Source of the DNA: Pollutimonas bauzanensis
GTDB taxonomy: Bacteria > Pseudomonadota > Gammaproteobacteria > Burkholderiales > Burkholderiaceae_B
Assembly (NCBI RefSeq): GCF_900129885.1
Contig: NZ_FQXE01000013.1
Location: forward strand, 62,001 to 126,000
Reading direction: 5' to 3'
DNA length: 64,000 nucleotides
Within the stretch, counting starts at the first letter, position 1, and every line of letters begins with the position of its first letter. Under the pieces are notes generated by a model. That model had not been told where the DNA came from, made no database searches, and worked only from the letters and a program-made list of their open reading frames with translations. The translations under genes were made by a program, and so were the position numbers. Shown here piece after piece: positions 40,540-49,712 of the stretch.

Positions 40540-41209
40540 GAATTACATCCATTCAATCGAAGTCAGTCAGTTATGCCAAAGAGTCAGCGACTCTTCGGGC
40601 GTGCTCGATATTTTAAGCAATGTCAGTTTTACCGTTCCCGATGGCCAGGCAGTCGCCGTGACCGGCAGCTCGGGCTCCGGCAAGTCGACTTTGCTTGGAC
40701 TGCTGGCCGGCCTGGACGTTCCCTCGTCCGGCCAGGTAAAGCTGTTGGGCCACGATTTGTTCGCGCGCGATGAAGAGGCCCGCGCGGCCTTGCGCGCGGC
40801 GCATGTGGGCTTTGTGTTCCAGTCGTTCCAGCTATTGCCCAATCTTACGGCCCTGGAAAATGTCATGCTGCCTTTGGAACTCGCCGGAAAGCCCGCGCTC
40901 GAGGCCGCAAAGAGCATGCTGGAGCGCGTGGGCCTGAAGGACCGCCTGGACCATTACCCCAAGACCCTGTCGGGCGGCGAGCAGCAGCGGGTTTCACTGG
41001 CGCGGGCCTTCGTGGTGCAGCCCCGCCTGCTGTTCGCCGACGAGCCCACCGGAAGCCTGGACCCGCAAAACGGCGCGAGGATCATCGAACTGATGTTCGC
41101 GCTGCATCGGGAACATCAGACCACGCTGGTCCTGGTGACCCACGATGCGCAACTGGCCGGCTTGTGCCAGCGGGAATTGCGGCTGTCGGCGGGAAAGCTG
41201 CTGGCTTGA
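40538..41209 (+). CDS. ybbA: ABC transporter ATP-binding protein YbbA (LolD-like)
   Basis: A 223-residue ATPase of the MacB/LolD group. Walker A is GSSGSGKST, the Q-loop FVFQSFQLLPNLTALENV, the signature LSGGEQQR, and Walker B LLFADEPTGSLD, with the H-loop in VTHDAQLA. The start aligns with E. coli YbbA (I-EV-x-L). In E. coli its partner is the large permease YbbP encoded next to it. Here the next gene is an oppositely oriented TRAP permease, so the partner is missing locally. It is divergent from tesA with overlapping start codons. Confidence 0.93.
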   Translation: MNYIHSIEVSQLCQRVSDSSGVLDILSNVSFTVPDGQAVAVTGSSGSGKSTLLGLLAGLDVPSSGQVKLLGHDLFARDEEARAALRAAHVGFVFQSFQLLPNLTALENVMLPLELAGKPALEAAKSMLERVGLKDRLDHYPKTLSGGEQQRVSLARAFVVQPRLLFADEPTGSLDPQNGARIIELMFALHREHQTTLVLVTHDAQLAGLCQRELRLSAGKLLA

Positions 41210-41231
41210 ACCGGCTGGGCGCCATCCCGCT

Positions 41232-42533
41232 TTACATGGTCATGTGCCTGGGCAGCCAGGTGGCGATTTCCGGCACGGCATACACGATCAGGACGCCGGC
41301 TATCATCAGCAGGAACATGGGAAAGGACACCCGCGCCAGATAGGGCAGCTCTTTCCTGGTCATGCCCGAGAGCACGAACAAGTTGAAGCCTACCGGCGGG
41401 GTTATCTGCGCCATTTCGATGACGAAGACCAGGAATATGCCGAACCATATCAAGTCTATGCCGGCCGCGGTCACCGTGGGCAGCAGCACGCCCATGGTCA
41501 GCACCACGATGGAGATGCCGTCCAGGAAGCAGCCGAGAATGATGAAAAACACCATCAGGGCCACAATGAGGCCGAATTGCGTCAGGCCCAGCGACGTTAT
41601 CCATTCGGCCAGCGCCCGCGGCAAGCCGATATAGCCCATGGCCAGGGTCAGGAACTGCGCGCCGGCCAGGATCAGGGCGATCATGCAGTACAGCCTGGTC
41701 GCGCCCATCAGCGATGCTTTGAAGACCTTCCCGTTCAGCGAGCCCTGGGCCAGCGACAGGATGAGCGAGCCCAGCACGCCGACCGCGGCGGCTTCCGTCG
41801 CGGTCGCGAAACCAGTATAGATGGAGCTGAGTACGACGGCGATGAGAATGACGACCGGGATCAGGTGGCGCGACTCGTGGATCTTCTGGCGGAAAGTCAG
41901 CGGCTCGTCGGCGTGGGGGATTTGATCCGGATGCAGCAGCGCCCAGATGGCGATGTAGCCCATGAAAAGGCCGGCCAGCAAGATGCCTGGAAAGATGCCG
42001 GCGATGAAAAGCTTGGAGATGGAGACATCGGCCGATACGCCATAGACGATCATGATGATGGATGGCGGAATGAGCAGACCCAGCGTGCCGGCCCCGGCCA
42101 GCGTGCCGATGATCTGGTCTTGCGGATAGCCGCGCCGGGTCAGTTCCGGTATGGTCATCTTGCCTATCGTGGCGCAGGTTGCGGCCGACGATCCGGAAAC
42201 GGCCGCAAAGATCGCGCAGCCGACCACATTGGTGTGCAGCAGGCGGCCTGGAATCCGGTCCAGCCATGGCGCAAGCCCTTTGAACAGGTCCTGGGAAAGG
42301 CGCGATCGGAACAGGATCTCGCCCATCCAGAGGAACAGGGGCAAGGCGGTGAGGGTCCAGCTCGAAGCCGCGCCCCAGATGGTGATGGCCATGGCGTCGC
42401 CGGCGGGTCGATTGGAAAACAGCTCCATCCCCAGCCACGCGGCTCCGGCCAGCGTCAGGCCCACCCATACCCCGCCGGCCAGGAATCCAAAAATGGACAA
42501 GACCAGGAGCGACGTTACCAGCGCTTCATTCAT
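41232..42533 (-). CDS. TRAP transporter large permease (DctM)
   Basis: A 433-residue membrane protein of the DctM/SiaM family, the ion-coupled channel subunit of a TRAP transporter. About twelve segments are present. Family blocks include SGSSAATCATIGKMTIPEL, AGAGTLGLLIPPSIIMIVYG, and EMAQITPPVGFNLFVL near the C terminus. It overlaps dctQ by eight bases. Order on the minus strand is dctP-dctQ-dctM, and the divergent neighbour is a 5-oxoprolinase-type enzyme, suggesting a shared substrate. Confidence 0.96.
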   Translation of the reverse strand: MNEALVTSLLVLSIFGFLAGGVWVGLTLAGAAWLGMELFSNRPAGDAMAITIWGAASSWTLTALPLFLWMGEILFRSRLSQDLFKGLAPWLDRIPGRLLHTNVVGCAIFAAVSGSSAATCATIGKMTIPELTRRGYPQDQIIGTLAGAGTLGLLIPPSIIMIVYGVSADVSISKLFIAGIFPGILLAGLFMGYIAIWALLHPDQIPHADEPLTFRQKIHESRHLIPVVILIAVVLSSIYTGFATATEAAAVGVLGSLILSLAQGSLNGKVFKASLMGATRLYCMIALILAGAQFLTLAMGYIGLPRALAEWITSLGLTQFGLIVALMVFFIILGCFLDGISIVVLTMGVLLPTVTAAGIDLIWFGIFLVFVIEMAQITPPVGFNLFVLSGMTRKELPYLARVSFPMFLLMIAGVLIVYAVPEIATWLPRHMTM

Positions 42534-43032
42534 AGTGTGCTTCTTCAGTAAGCCTTGCTTCGGGTATGCCCCGCATGCGCCTTATGGTTTCATCGAGCAC
42601 GGCGATGAAAAAGATCAGGGTGCCCACGGCCATGGCGATTTGCGGAATCCACAGCGGAGTGGCGTCGTCGCCCGTCGAGATATCGTTGTAAGAGTAAGAG
42701 TCCAGCGCCAGTTTGGCGCTGAACCAGCATAAATTGGCGGTAATGGCGCAGGCCACGAGTAGCGCGAAAATATCCAGCCGCATGCTGGCCCTGGATGGCA
42801 GGGCCGACAGCACCAGCGTAACCCGTATATGTTCCCCGCTTTTGAATGTGTGGGCCAGGGCGAGAAAGCCGGCGGCGGCCATGGAATAGCCTGCATAGGC
42901 GTCCAGCCCGCCTATATGCAGGCCCAGCTGGCGCGTGGCGACGGACATGACCACCGCCACCAGCACGCCAACCATGAAAACGGCGGCCAGGCCGCCGGCC
43001 GCCAGGTAAAGGCTATCCAGGAAACGGCGCAT
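42526..43032 (-). CDS. TRAP transporter small permease (DctQ)
   Basis: A 168-residue membrane protein with four hydrophobic segments, of the DctQ family. The FKSGEHIRVTLVL block between segments 2 and 3 is typical. It forms the membrane complex with DctM. The start at 43032 lies two bases after the dctP stop; the frame extends upstream over dctP without support. Tight spacing on both sides indicates one operon. Confidence 0.94.
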   Translation of the reverse strand: MRRFLDSLYLAAGGLAAVFMVGVLVAVVMSVATRQLGLHIGGLDAYAGYSMAAAGFLALAHTFKSGEHIRVTLVLSALPSRASMRLDIFALLVACAITANLCWFSAKLALDSYSYNDISTGDDATPLWIPQIAMAVGTLIFFIAVLDETIRRMRGIPEARLTEEAHYE

Positions 43033-43034
43033 GC

Positions 43035-44012
43035 TTATTTGCTTGCCCGGAAGGCATCGATGACTTTCTGGCCGTCCGGGCCGGCCTTCTGGATCCATTC
43101 GGCCAGCATGGTATCGCCGACTTTATCCAGGCCTTGCATCAGCTCCGGGCTGGGCTCGATGATTTCCATGCCGTTCTTGGCCAGGTTGTCCAGATACCAC
43201 TGGGTTTTCTCCTTGGACAAGGCCCAGCCGCGTTTTTCCGCGTCGGCGCCCGCCTGCAGCAGCGCTTTCCTGCTCTTGTCGTCCAGCGCGTCGAAAGCTT
43301 TCTTGTTGACGATGATCGCATTCTTGGGCAGCCAGGCCTGGGTGTCATAGAACTTCTTGATGTATTCGTAGGTCTTGGTGTCCCATCCGGTGGACCCCGA
43401 GGTCATGAAGGCATTGACGACGCCGGTGGCCATGGCTTGCGCCAGTTCCGACTGCTGGATGGTCACGGGCTGGGCGCCGACCAGTTCGGCGATTCTCGCC
43501 GTCACGGGGCTGTAGGCGCGCCATTTGACGCCTTTGAGGTCGGCGACGGTCTTGATGTCCTTGTTGGCGAAAATGCCCTGGGGCGGCCAGGCGACGGTGT
43601 AAAGCAGGGTCATGCCCTGCGTGGCCAGTTTCTTGTTCAGCAGGTCCTTCTGCGCCTGGTAGAGTTTCCAGGCGGCATCGTAGCCGGTCGCCAGGAAGGG
43701 CAGCCCGTCCAGCGCATACACCGGATCTTCGTTGGCATAGTTGGTGAGCAGGATCTCGCCGATCTGCGCCTGATTGCCTTGCACGGCGCGCTTGATTTCA
43801 GGCGCCTTGTAGAGCGACGCGTTGCTGTGCAGCGTGATGTTGAGTTCACCGCCCGACAGCGCGCTGACGTCCTTGGCGAACTGCTCCAGGTTCTGGGTGT
43901 GCAGGTTGGACGCCGGATACGCGCTGGGAAGATCCCATTTGGTCGCGGCTTGAGCATTCAGTGCAAAAGCGGCGGCGCCGGTCGCCGCCAGTAAAGCAAG
44001 CGTCTTTTTCAT
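43035..44012 (-). CDS. TRAP transporter substrate-binding protein (DctP)
   Basis: A 325-residue periplasmic receptor. The signal peptide covers about 1-22 (cleavage after AQA). The DctP fold is marked by EIKRAVQGNQAQIGEI, GIFANKDIKTVADLKGVKWR and PVTIQQSELAQAMATGVVNA. The conserved carboxylate-binding arginine is probably Arg165 in GVKWRAYSP, so the ligand should carry a carboxylate. It is the first gene of the operon and faces the oxoprolinase gene; 5-oxoproline or a hydantoin/N-carbamoyl acid are reasonable guesses for the ligand. Confidence 0.95.
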   Translation of the reverse strand: MKKTLALLAATGAAAFALNAQAATKWDLPSAYPASNLHTQNLEQFAKDVSALSGGELNITLHSNASLYKAPEIKRAVQGNQAQIGEILLTNYANEDPVYALDGLPFLATGYDAAWKLYQAQKDLLNKKLATQGMTLLYTVAWPPQGIFANKDIKTVADLKGVKWRAYSPVTARIAELVGAQPVTIQQSELAQAMATGVVNAFMTSGSTGWDTKTYEYIKKFYDTQAWLPKNAIIVNKKAFDALDDKSRKALLQAGADAEKRGWALSKEKTQWYLDNLAKNGMEIIEPSPELMQGLDKVGDTMLAEWIQKAGPDGQKVIDAFRASK

Positions 44013-44160
44013 TATGGGTATCCTTTGAGTGGAAAGGCACATCAGTGCAACACGCGGAGCGATCCGATTGTAGTGTGCGAATTGGCGATTTCAGGCCGTT
44101 CGAAGGCCAATTCAGGGTAATTACTAGGGCTCGCCGGCCGCATGGTTTGCGCAGGAACGG

Positions 44161-44214
44161 GGAAAGCGTTCTAATCGTTTCCTTTAGATTTAAACAAGGC
44201 CTCAGCGGCCTTGT
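44161..44214. promoter_or_regulatory. Inverted repeats between dctP and the oxoprolinase gene
   Basis: ACAAGGCC (44194-44201) and GGCCTTGT (44207-44214) form a perfect eight-base stem around TCAGC, 26 bases before the oxoprolinase ATG. Just upstream, GGAAAGCG (44161-44168) and CGTTTCC (44176-44182) form a weaker inverted repeat. They lie in the 228-base divergent region that must hold both promoters, so one may be an operator. No regulator gene is adjacent. Confidence 0.4.
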
Positions 44215-44240
44215 CCGTCCAGCCGGCAATCGGAGCGCGC

Positions 44241-47200
44241 ATGAAGAAGTGGCAATTTTGGGTCGATCGCGGCGGCACTTTCACCGACATTGTGGCGGTG
44301 ACGCCCGAGCGGCATATCCTGACCTGCAAGCTGCTATCCGAGAATCCGGAGCAATATCGCGACGCCGCGGTGGCGGGGATAAGGCGCATCCTCAATGTGG
44401 CGCCGAACGGCAAACTGCCGGCCGGGAGCATCGAATGCGTCAAGATGGGCACGACCGTGGCCACCAATGCGCTGCTCGAGCGCAAGGGCGAACGCACGGT
44501 GCTGGTGACCACCCGCGGCTTCCGGGACGCGCTGCGCATCGCCTACCAGAACCGTCCGCGCCTGTTCGACCGCCATGTCGTGCTGCCCGAATTGCTGTAC
44601 GAGGGCGTCGTCGAAGTCGATGAACGCCTGGATGCGCGCGGCCAGGTGCTGCGGGCGCCGGACCTGGCCGCCCTGCGAGCGCAACTGACCGAGGTCCATG
44701 AGCGGGGCGTGCGCGCCATCGCGGTCGTATTGATGCACGCCTGGCTGCGGGCCGACCATGAAGTGCTGGTGGCGCGGCTGGCGCGCGATATCGGCTTTAC
44801 CCAGGTATCGGTGTCGCATGAGGTCAGCCCGCTGATCAAGTTCGTGTCGCGCGGCGACACTACCGTGGTCGATGCCTATCTTTCCCCCATATTGCAGCGC
44901 TATGTCGAGCAGGTGGCCCTGGAATTGCCCGGCGTGCCCCTGCTGTTCATGCAGTCCAGCGGCGGCCTGACGCAGGCCGGCAGGTTTCGCGGCAAGGACG
45001 CCATCCTGTCGGGGCCGGCCGGCGGCATTGTCGGGATGGCGCGCACCAGCGAGCGCGCGGGCCTCTCCAAGGTCATCGGCTTCGACATGGGCGGCACATC
45101 CACCGACGTTTCCCACTATGCCGGCGAATTCGAGCGCGAGTTCGAGACGCTGGTGGCGGGCGTGCGCATGCGGGCTCCGATGATGAGCATCAATACCGTG
45201 GCGGCGGGCGGGGGCTCCATCCTGCATTTCGATGGCGCGCGCTTGCGGGTGGGGCCCGACTCGGCCGGGGCGAACCCGGGGCCGGCTTGCTATCGCCGCG
45301 GCGGCCCTCTGGCGGTCACGGACTGCAATGTCATGCTGGGCAAGATCCAGCCCGACTTCTTTCCCCCGGTCTTCGGCCCGAGGGCGGACGAGCCGCTGGA
45401 TGCCGCCACGGTGCGCGAGCAGTTCGGGCGGATGGCCATGGCGGTGGCCGAGGCCACCGGGCGGGAAATGGGCGCCGAAGCCCTGGCCGAAGGCTTTCTC
45501 GCCATCGCGGTCGGCAATATGGCTGAAGCCATCAAGCGTATTTCGGTCCAGCAAGGCCACGATGTCACGACTTATGCCTTGACGGTGTTCGGCGGGGCGG
45601 GCGGGCAGCACGCCTGCCTGGTGGCCGACGCCCTGGGCATGACGCGGATTTTTTCGCATCCTTATGGCGGCGTGCTGTCCGCTTATGGCATGGGCCTGGC
45701 CGACCAGATCGAAATCCGCCAGCAGACCGTCGAGAAAGTGCTCGATGCCGGCCTGTTGCCTTTCCTGGAGGAATGCCGGATACAGCTGGCGCGGCAGGCC
45801 GCGCAAGGCCTGGGCGAGCAGCATGGCGAGCACGGCCCGATACGCTGCGCCTGCCGCGTGCACTTGAAGTACGAAGGCACCGATACGGCGCTGGACGTGC
45901 CGCTGGGCGATTCGGCGGCGGCGATGCAGCAGGAGTTCGAGCAATCATATCGCCAGCGCTATTCCTTCCTCATGCCCGACCGGCGCCTGGTGGTCGAGTC
46001 GATTTCGCTGGAAGCCAGCCTCGCCGGCGACCAGATAGAAGAGCCGGAGGCGCCCGCGCCGGCGCGCCAGGGGCCGGCGCGGGCCAGGGCGCTGCGCCCC
46101 ATGTTCAGCGCCGGCCAGTGGCGCGACACGCCTGTCTATGAGCGCGCCGACCTGCAGGCGGGCGATGTGCTCGATGGGCCGGCCATCATCGCCGAGCCCA
46201 ACCAGACCCTGGTGGTCGAGCCGCAATGGCAGGCCACGCTGACGCGGCAGAATCACTGGATGCTCGAGCGCCTGCAGCCCCTGACCGGCCAGATGCAGGT
46301 GAGCTCGGAGGTCAACCCCATCATGCTGGAAGTCTTCAATAACCTGTTCATGTCGATCGCCGACCAGATGGGCGTGCGCCTGCAGAATACGGCGTACTCC
46401 GTCAATATCAAGGAAAGACTGGATTTCTCCTGCGCCATATTCGATGTGCAGGGCAACCTGATCGCCAATGCGCCGCATATGCCTGTGCACCTGGGGTCGA
46501 TGAGCGAATCGATCAAAACCGTCATGCGCGAGAATGCCGGCCGGATGCTGCCGGGCGACGCCTATGTGGTTAACGATCCTTACCATGGCGGCACGCATCT
46601 GCCCGACGTCACGGTCATCACGCCGGTGTTCGACAGGGCCGGCCTGGACATATTGTTTTTTGTCGGTTCGCGCGGCCACCATGCCGATATCGGCGGGCTG
46701 ACGCCCGGCTCCATGCCGCCGAATTCGAAAACCGTGGAAGACGAGGGCGTGCTGTTCACCAATTTCCAGCTGGTCGGCAATGGCCTGTTCCGCGAGGCCG
46801 AGGCGCGGGCGATACTGGGCTCAGGCAAATGGCCCGCCCGCAATCCCGACCAGAACCTGGCCGATATGCGCGCGCAGATCGCCGCCAACGAAAAGGGCGC
46901 CCGTGAACTGCTGAATATGTGCGACCAGTTCGGCCTGGGAGTGGTGGCGGCCTATATGCGGCATGTGCAGGACAACGCCGAAGAAGCCGTGCGCAAAGTC
47001 ATCACGCGCCTGCGCGACGGCCGCTTCGATTACGCGCTGGACAATGGGGCGCATATCCGCGTGGCGATCACGGTCAGGCAGGAAGACCGCAGCGCCGTCA
47101 TCGACTTCACGGGGACGTCGGCGCAGCTGGACAATAACTTCAACGCGCCGGAATCGATCGCCGTCGCGGCGGTGCTGTATGTCTTCAGGACGCTGGTCGA

Positions 47201-47873
47201 TGACGATATCCCGCTGAATGCGGGCTGCCTGAAGCCGCTGGAAATCGTCGTGCCGCAGGGCTCCATGCTCAAGCCCAACGCGCCGGCCGCGGTGGTGGCG
47301 GGCAACGTGGAAACCTCCATGTGCATCGTCAATGCCTTGTACGGGGCCTTGGGGGTGCTGGCCGCGAGCCAGGGCAGCATGAACAATTTCACCTTCGGCA
47401 ACCATCAATACCAGTATTATGAAACCGTGGCGGGCGGCACCGGCGCCGGGCCCGAACGCATAGGCTTGCCATTCGAGGAGGCGGGCGGTTTCGATGGCAC
47501 GTCGGTGGTGCAGGCGCATATGACCAATTCCCGCTTGACCGATCCCGAGGTGCTGGAGCTGCGCTTCCCGGTCAGGCTGGAATCCTACGAAATACGCCGG
47601 GGTTCGGGAGGGGCGGGGCGCTGGCGCGGCGGCGACGGCGGCGTGCGCAAGCTGCGTTTCCTGGAACCCATGACGGCGGCGATTCTGTCCAACAATCGCG
47701 TCTATCCGCCTTTTGGCCTTGCCGGCGGCCAGGCCGGGGCGCTGGGCCTGAATTATGTCGAGCGCGCCGATGGCAGCCGCAGCCCGCTGGGGCCGCAGGA
47801 TAGCACCGAACTCGCGGCGGGCGATGTGTTTGTCATCGAAACTCCCGGCGGAGGCGGCTACGGTGCGCCATAA
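44241..47873 (+). CDS. Fused hydantoinase A/B, 5-oxoprolinase-type (ATP-hydrolysing)
   Basis: A 1210-residue fusion of HyuA-like (about 1-680) and HyuB-like (about 690-1210) domains, the layout of eukaryotic 5-oxoprolinase OPLAH. ATP-binding blocks are DRGGTFTDIVA near residue 8, GFDMGGTSTDVS in the centre, and FGGAGGQHAC. The B half starts near NPIMLEVFNNLF and contains NDPYHGGTHLPDV and the final ETPGGGGYGAP. It should open a lactam or imide ring with ATP, for example 5-oxoproline to glutamate, or a hydantoin. CGGAG precedes the ATG. It is divergent from a TRAP transporter, the probable importer. Confidence 0.9.
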   Translation: MKKWQFWVDRGGTFTDIVAVTPERHILTCKLLSENPEQYRDAAVAGIRRILNVAPNGKLPAGSIECVKMGTTVATNALLERKGERTVLVTTRGFRDALRIAYQNRPRLFDRHVVLPELLYEGVVEVDERLDARGQVLRAPDLAALRAQLTEVHERGVRAIAVVLMHAWLRADHEVLVARLARDIGFTQVSVSHEVSPLIKFVSRGDTTVVDAYLSPILQRYVEQVALELPGVPLLFMQSSGGLTQAGRFRGKDAILSGPAGGIVGMARTSERAGLSKVIGFDMGGTSTDVSHYAGEFEREFETLVAGVRMRAPMMSINTVAAGGGSILHFDGARLRVGPDSAGANPGPACYRRGGPLAVTDCNVMLGKIQPDFFPPVFGPRADEPLDAATVREQFGRMAMAVAEATGREMGAEALAEGFLAIAVGNMAEAIKRISVQQGHDVTTYALTVFGGAGGQHACLVADALGMTRIFSHPYGGVLSAYGMGLADQIEIRQQTVEKVLDAGLLPFLEECRIQLARQAAQGLGEQHGEHGPIRCACRVHLKYEGTDTALDVPLGDSAAAMQQEFEQSYRQRYSFLMPDRRLVVESISLEASLAGDQIEEPEAPAPARQGPARARALRPMFSAGQWRDTPVYERADLQAGDVLDGPAIIAEPNQTLVVEPQWQATLTRQNHWMLERLQPLTGQMQVSSEVNPIMLEVFNNLFMSIADQMGVRLQNTAYSVNIKERLDFSCAIFDVQGNLIANAPHMPVHLGSMSESIKTVMRENAGRMLPGDAYVVNDPYHGGTHLPDVTVITPVFDRAGLDILFFVGSRGHHADIGGLTPGSMPPNSKTVEDEGVLFTNFQLVGNGLFREAEARAILGSGKWPARNPDQNLADMRAQIAANEKGARELLNMCDQFGLGVVAAYMRHVQDNAEEAVRKVITRLRDGRFDYALDNGAHIRVAITVRQEDRSAVIDFTGTSAQLDNNFNAPESIAVAAVLYVFRTLVDDDIPLNAGCLKPLEIVVPQGSMLKPNAPAAVVAGNVETSMCIVNALYGALGVLAASQGSMNNFTFGNHQYQYYETVAGGTGAGPERIGLPFEEAGGFDGTSVVQAHMTNSRLTDPEVLELRFPVRLESYEIRRGSGGAGRWRGGDGGVRKLRFLEPMTAAILSNNRVYPPFGLAGGQAGALGLNYVERADGSRSPLGPQDSTELAAGDVFVIETPGGGGYGAP

Positions 47874-47931
47874 TCCGGGTTTTCCAGGCTGCGCGGGGCA
47901 GTATTCAATGCGACAAGAGCGGGCTTGAGCA

Positions 47932-48789
47932 ATGGCGGCGTTGGCGATATTGTTCGTTTTCATCTGGTCCACCGGCTTCATCGTGGGCAAGGCGATTGTT
48001 CCGTACGCCGATCCCACCCTGTTCCTGCTGGTGCGCACCCTGATGGCCGCCGCCATGTTCACGGCTATCGCGCTTTACGTAAAGGTGCCCTGGCCGGCCT
48101 GGCGCCAGGTGCCCAAGCACCTGCTGGCGGGTGTCCTGTTGCAGGGCCTGTATCTGTCGGGCACCTATTGGGCCATCGCGGGGGGGCTGCCGCCCGCCAT
48201 CATGGCGCTCATCGGTTCCTTGCAGCCGCTGATGACCGCCTTTTTCGCGATACCCATCCTCAAGGAGGTCCCGACCCGTAAAATCTGGCTGGGCCTGGTG
48301 CTGGGCTTGCTGGGGGTCTTCATGGTGATAGAGCCCAGCCTGGCGCAGGGCGGCCACGATGGCTTTTCCATGGGCGTGCTCTTGATCGCGCTGCTGGCCG
48401 TGCTGTCCATCACCTTTGGCACCATTTTGCAGAAGACGTCGATCGCCGGCGTGGATATCCGCGTGTCCGCCGCCCTGCAGAATATCGGCACGGTATTCTT
48501 CACCGGTCTTTTTGTCTGGATACTGGGGGAGGACCGCTGGATCTGGTCCGGCGAATTATGGGCGTCGCTGATCTGGGCGGCGTTCGTGCTGTCGGGCGTC
48601 GGTACGCTGCTGCTGGTCTGGATAGTGCGGCGCGGCCAGGCGGCCACGGCGTCGTCGCTCATGTTCCTGGCCCCGCCCCTGGCGGCGATAGAGGCCTACT
48701 TCCTGTTCGGCGACCGTCTCGGCCCCATTCAGCTGCTGGGCTTTATCATAGCGGTGGCGGGCGTGCTGGTCTGCAACTGGCGCCGCTAG
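47932..48789 (+). CDS. EamA/DMT family transporter
   Basis: A 285-residue membrane protein with ten hydrophobic segments in two EamA repeats (about 1-135 and 145-285). WSTGFIVGKAIVPYADP at the start and GTYWAIAGGLPPAIMALIGSLQP are typical of the RhaT/EamA-like drug/metabolite transporters. It probably exports an amino acid or similar metabolite. It lies 58 bases after the oxoprolinase gene on the same strand and may belong with it or with the downstream genes. The substrate is unknown. Confidence 0.9.
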   Translation: MAALAILFVFIWSTGFIVGKAIVPYADPTLFLLVRTLMAAAMFTAIALYVKVPWPAWRQVPKHLLAGVLLQGLYLSGTYWAIAGGLPPAIMALIGSLQPLMTAFFAIPILKEVPTRKIWLGLVLGLLGVFMVIEPSLAQGGHDGFSMGVLLIALLAVLSITFGTILQKTSIAGVDIRVSAALQNIGTVFFTGLFVWILGEDRWIWSGELWASLIWAAFVLSGVGTLLLVWIVRRGQAATASSLMFLAPPLAAIEAYFLFGDRLGPIQLLGFIIAVAGVLVCNWRR

Positions 48790-48866
48790 CGCGCCGCCGG
48801 CGCGCGGAAATTCAATAGAAACGGCGGCCCCGGAAGGAGCCGCCATAGCCAGGAAGGGGAATATTC

Positions 48867-49706
48867 ATGCGGGGATACGCATTGTTGATGGCGGCGGCGC
48901 TATGGTGGCCGCTGGCGGCCGGCGCGCAGGGTTATATCAGCCGCCTGCTGCATCATCCGGTGCCGGGCGGGGTGGCGGTCGTCGCCCTGGGGCAGGGCGC
49001 GCAGGCGCCGCGCGCCTTCCTCCAGGAAAACCGGGTCATGGTGCTGCGCGACAGCGATCAACAATGGATAGCCGTCGTGGGAATAGACCTGAAAACACCC
49101 CAGGGCCAGCAGGTGTTGAGGGTGGAGGATGCGCGGGGCTCGCGGCAAGCCGGCTTTCTCGTGGGCCGCAAGGACTACAAGGCCCAGCATATCAAGCTCA
49201 AGAACAAGAGCCAGGTGAACCCCGACCCCGAGCAAGTCCGCCGCTACGAACGCGAATACAAGGAGCAGATCGCCGCCTATGGCCGCTTTCGCGAAGATGC
49301 GCCGAGCAATGTATCGCTGGACAGGCCTGTGGACGGGCGCTTGTCCAGCCCTTTCGGGCTGCGGCGCTTCTTCAACGGCGAAGAGCGCAATCCGCATTCC
49401 GGCCTCGATTTCGCGGTGCCGCAGGGTACGCCGGTGAAGGCGCCCGCCGATGGCGTGGTCACCATCGTCGCCGACTATTTCTTCAACGGCAAGACGGTCT
49501 TCATTGATCATGGTCAGGGTTTCATCACCATGTACTGCCATTTATCGGCGTTCGAGGTGAAAATGGGCGACCAGGTCAAGCGCGGCCAGGTCATCGCCAG
49601 GGTAGGGGCGACGGGGCGCGCCACCGGCCCCCATCTGCACTGGAATATAAGCCTCAACAATGCCCGCGTCGATCCCGCCATCTTCATCAATGCCTTTGCG
49701 CCCTGA
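48867..49706 (+). CDS. M23 family metallopeptidase
   Basis: A 279-residue exported peptidase. A signal peptide (about 1-20, ending AGA) is followed by an N-terminal domain (DUF4124-free, about 25-150) and a LytM/M23 domain with the complete zinc set: H-S-G-L-D in NPHSGLDFAVPQGTPV, and H-L-H in TGPHLHWNISL. The active-site histidine is in MYCHLSAF. All ligands are intact, unlike the NlpD homologue at 25.4 kb, so it should hydrolyse peptidoglycan cross-bridges in the periplasm. azlC begins six bases after its stop. Confidence 0.93.
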   Translation: MRGYALLMAAALWWPLAAGAQGYISRLLHHPVPGGVAVVALGQGAQAPRAFLQENRVMVLRDSDQQWIAVVGIDLKTPQGQQVLRVEDARGSRQAGFLVGRKDYKAQHIKLKNKSQVNPDPEQVRRYEREYKEQIAAYGRFREDAPSNVSLDRPVDGRLSSPFGLRRFFNGEERNPHSGLDFAVPQGTPVKAPADGVVTIVADYFFNGKTVFIDHGQGFITMYCHLSAFEVKMGDQVKRGQVIARVGATGRATGPHLHWNISLNNARVDPAIFINAFAP

Positions 49707-49712
49707 CGCGCC

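Noticed and set aside
44334-45944. 536-codon minus-strand open frame opposite the oxoprolinase gene
   Set aside because: The plus-strand gene is continuous and motif-complete; the reverse frame lacks any motif.
48789-48805. GCGCGCC/GGCGCGC hairpin just after the first EamA gene as a terminator
   Set aside because: The stem begins within the stop codon and has no T-tract; it may be chance in GC-rich DNA.
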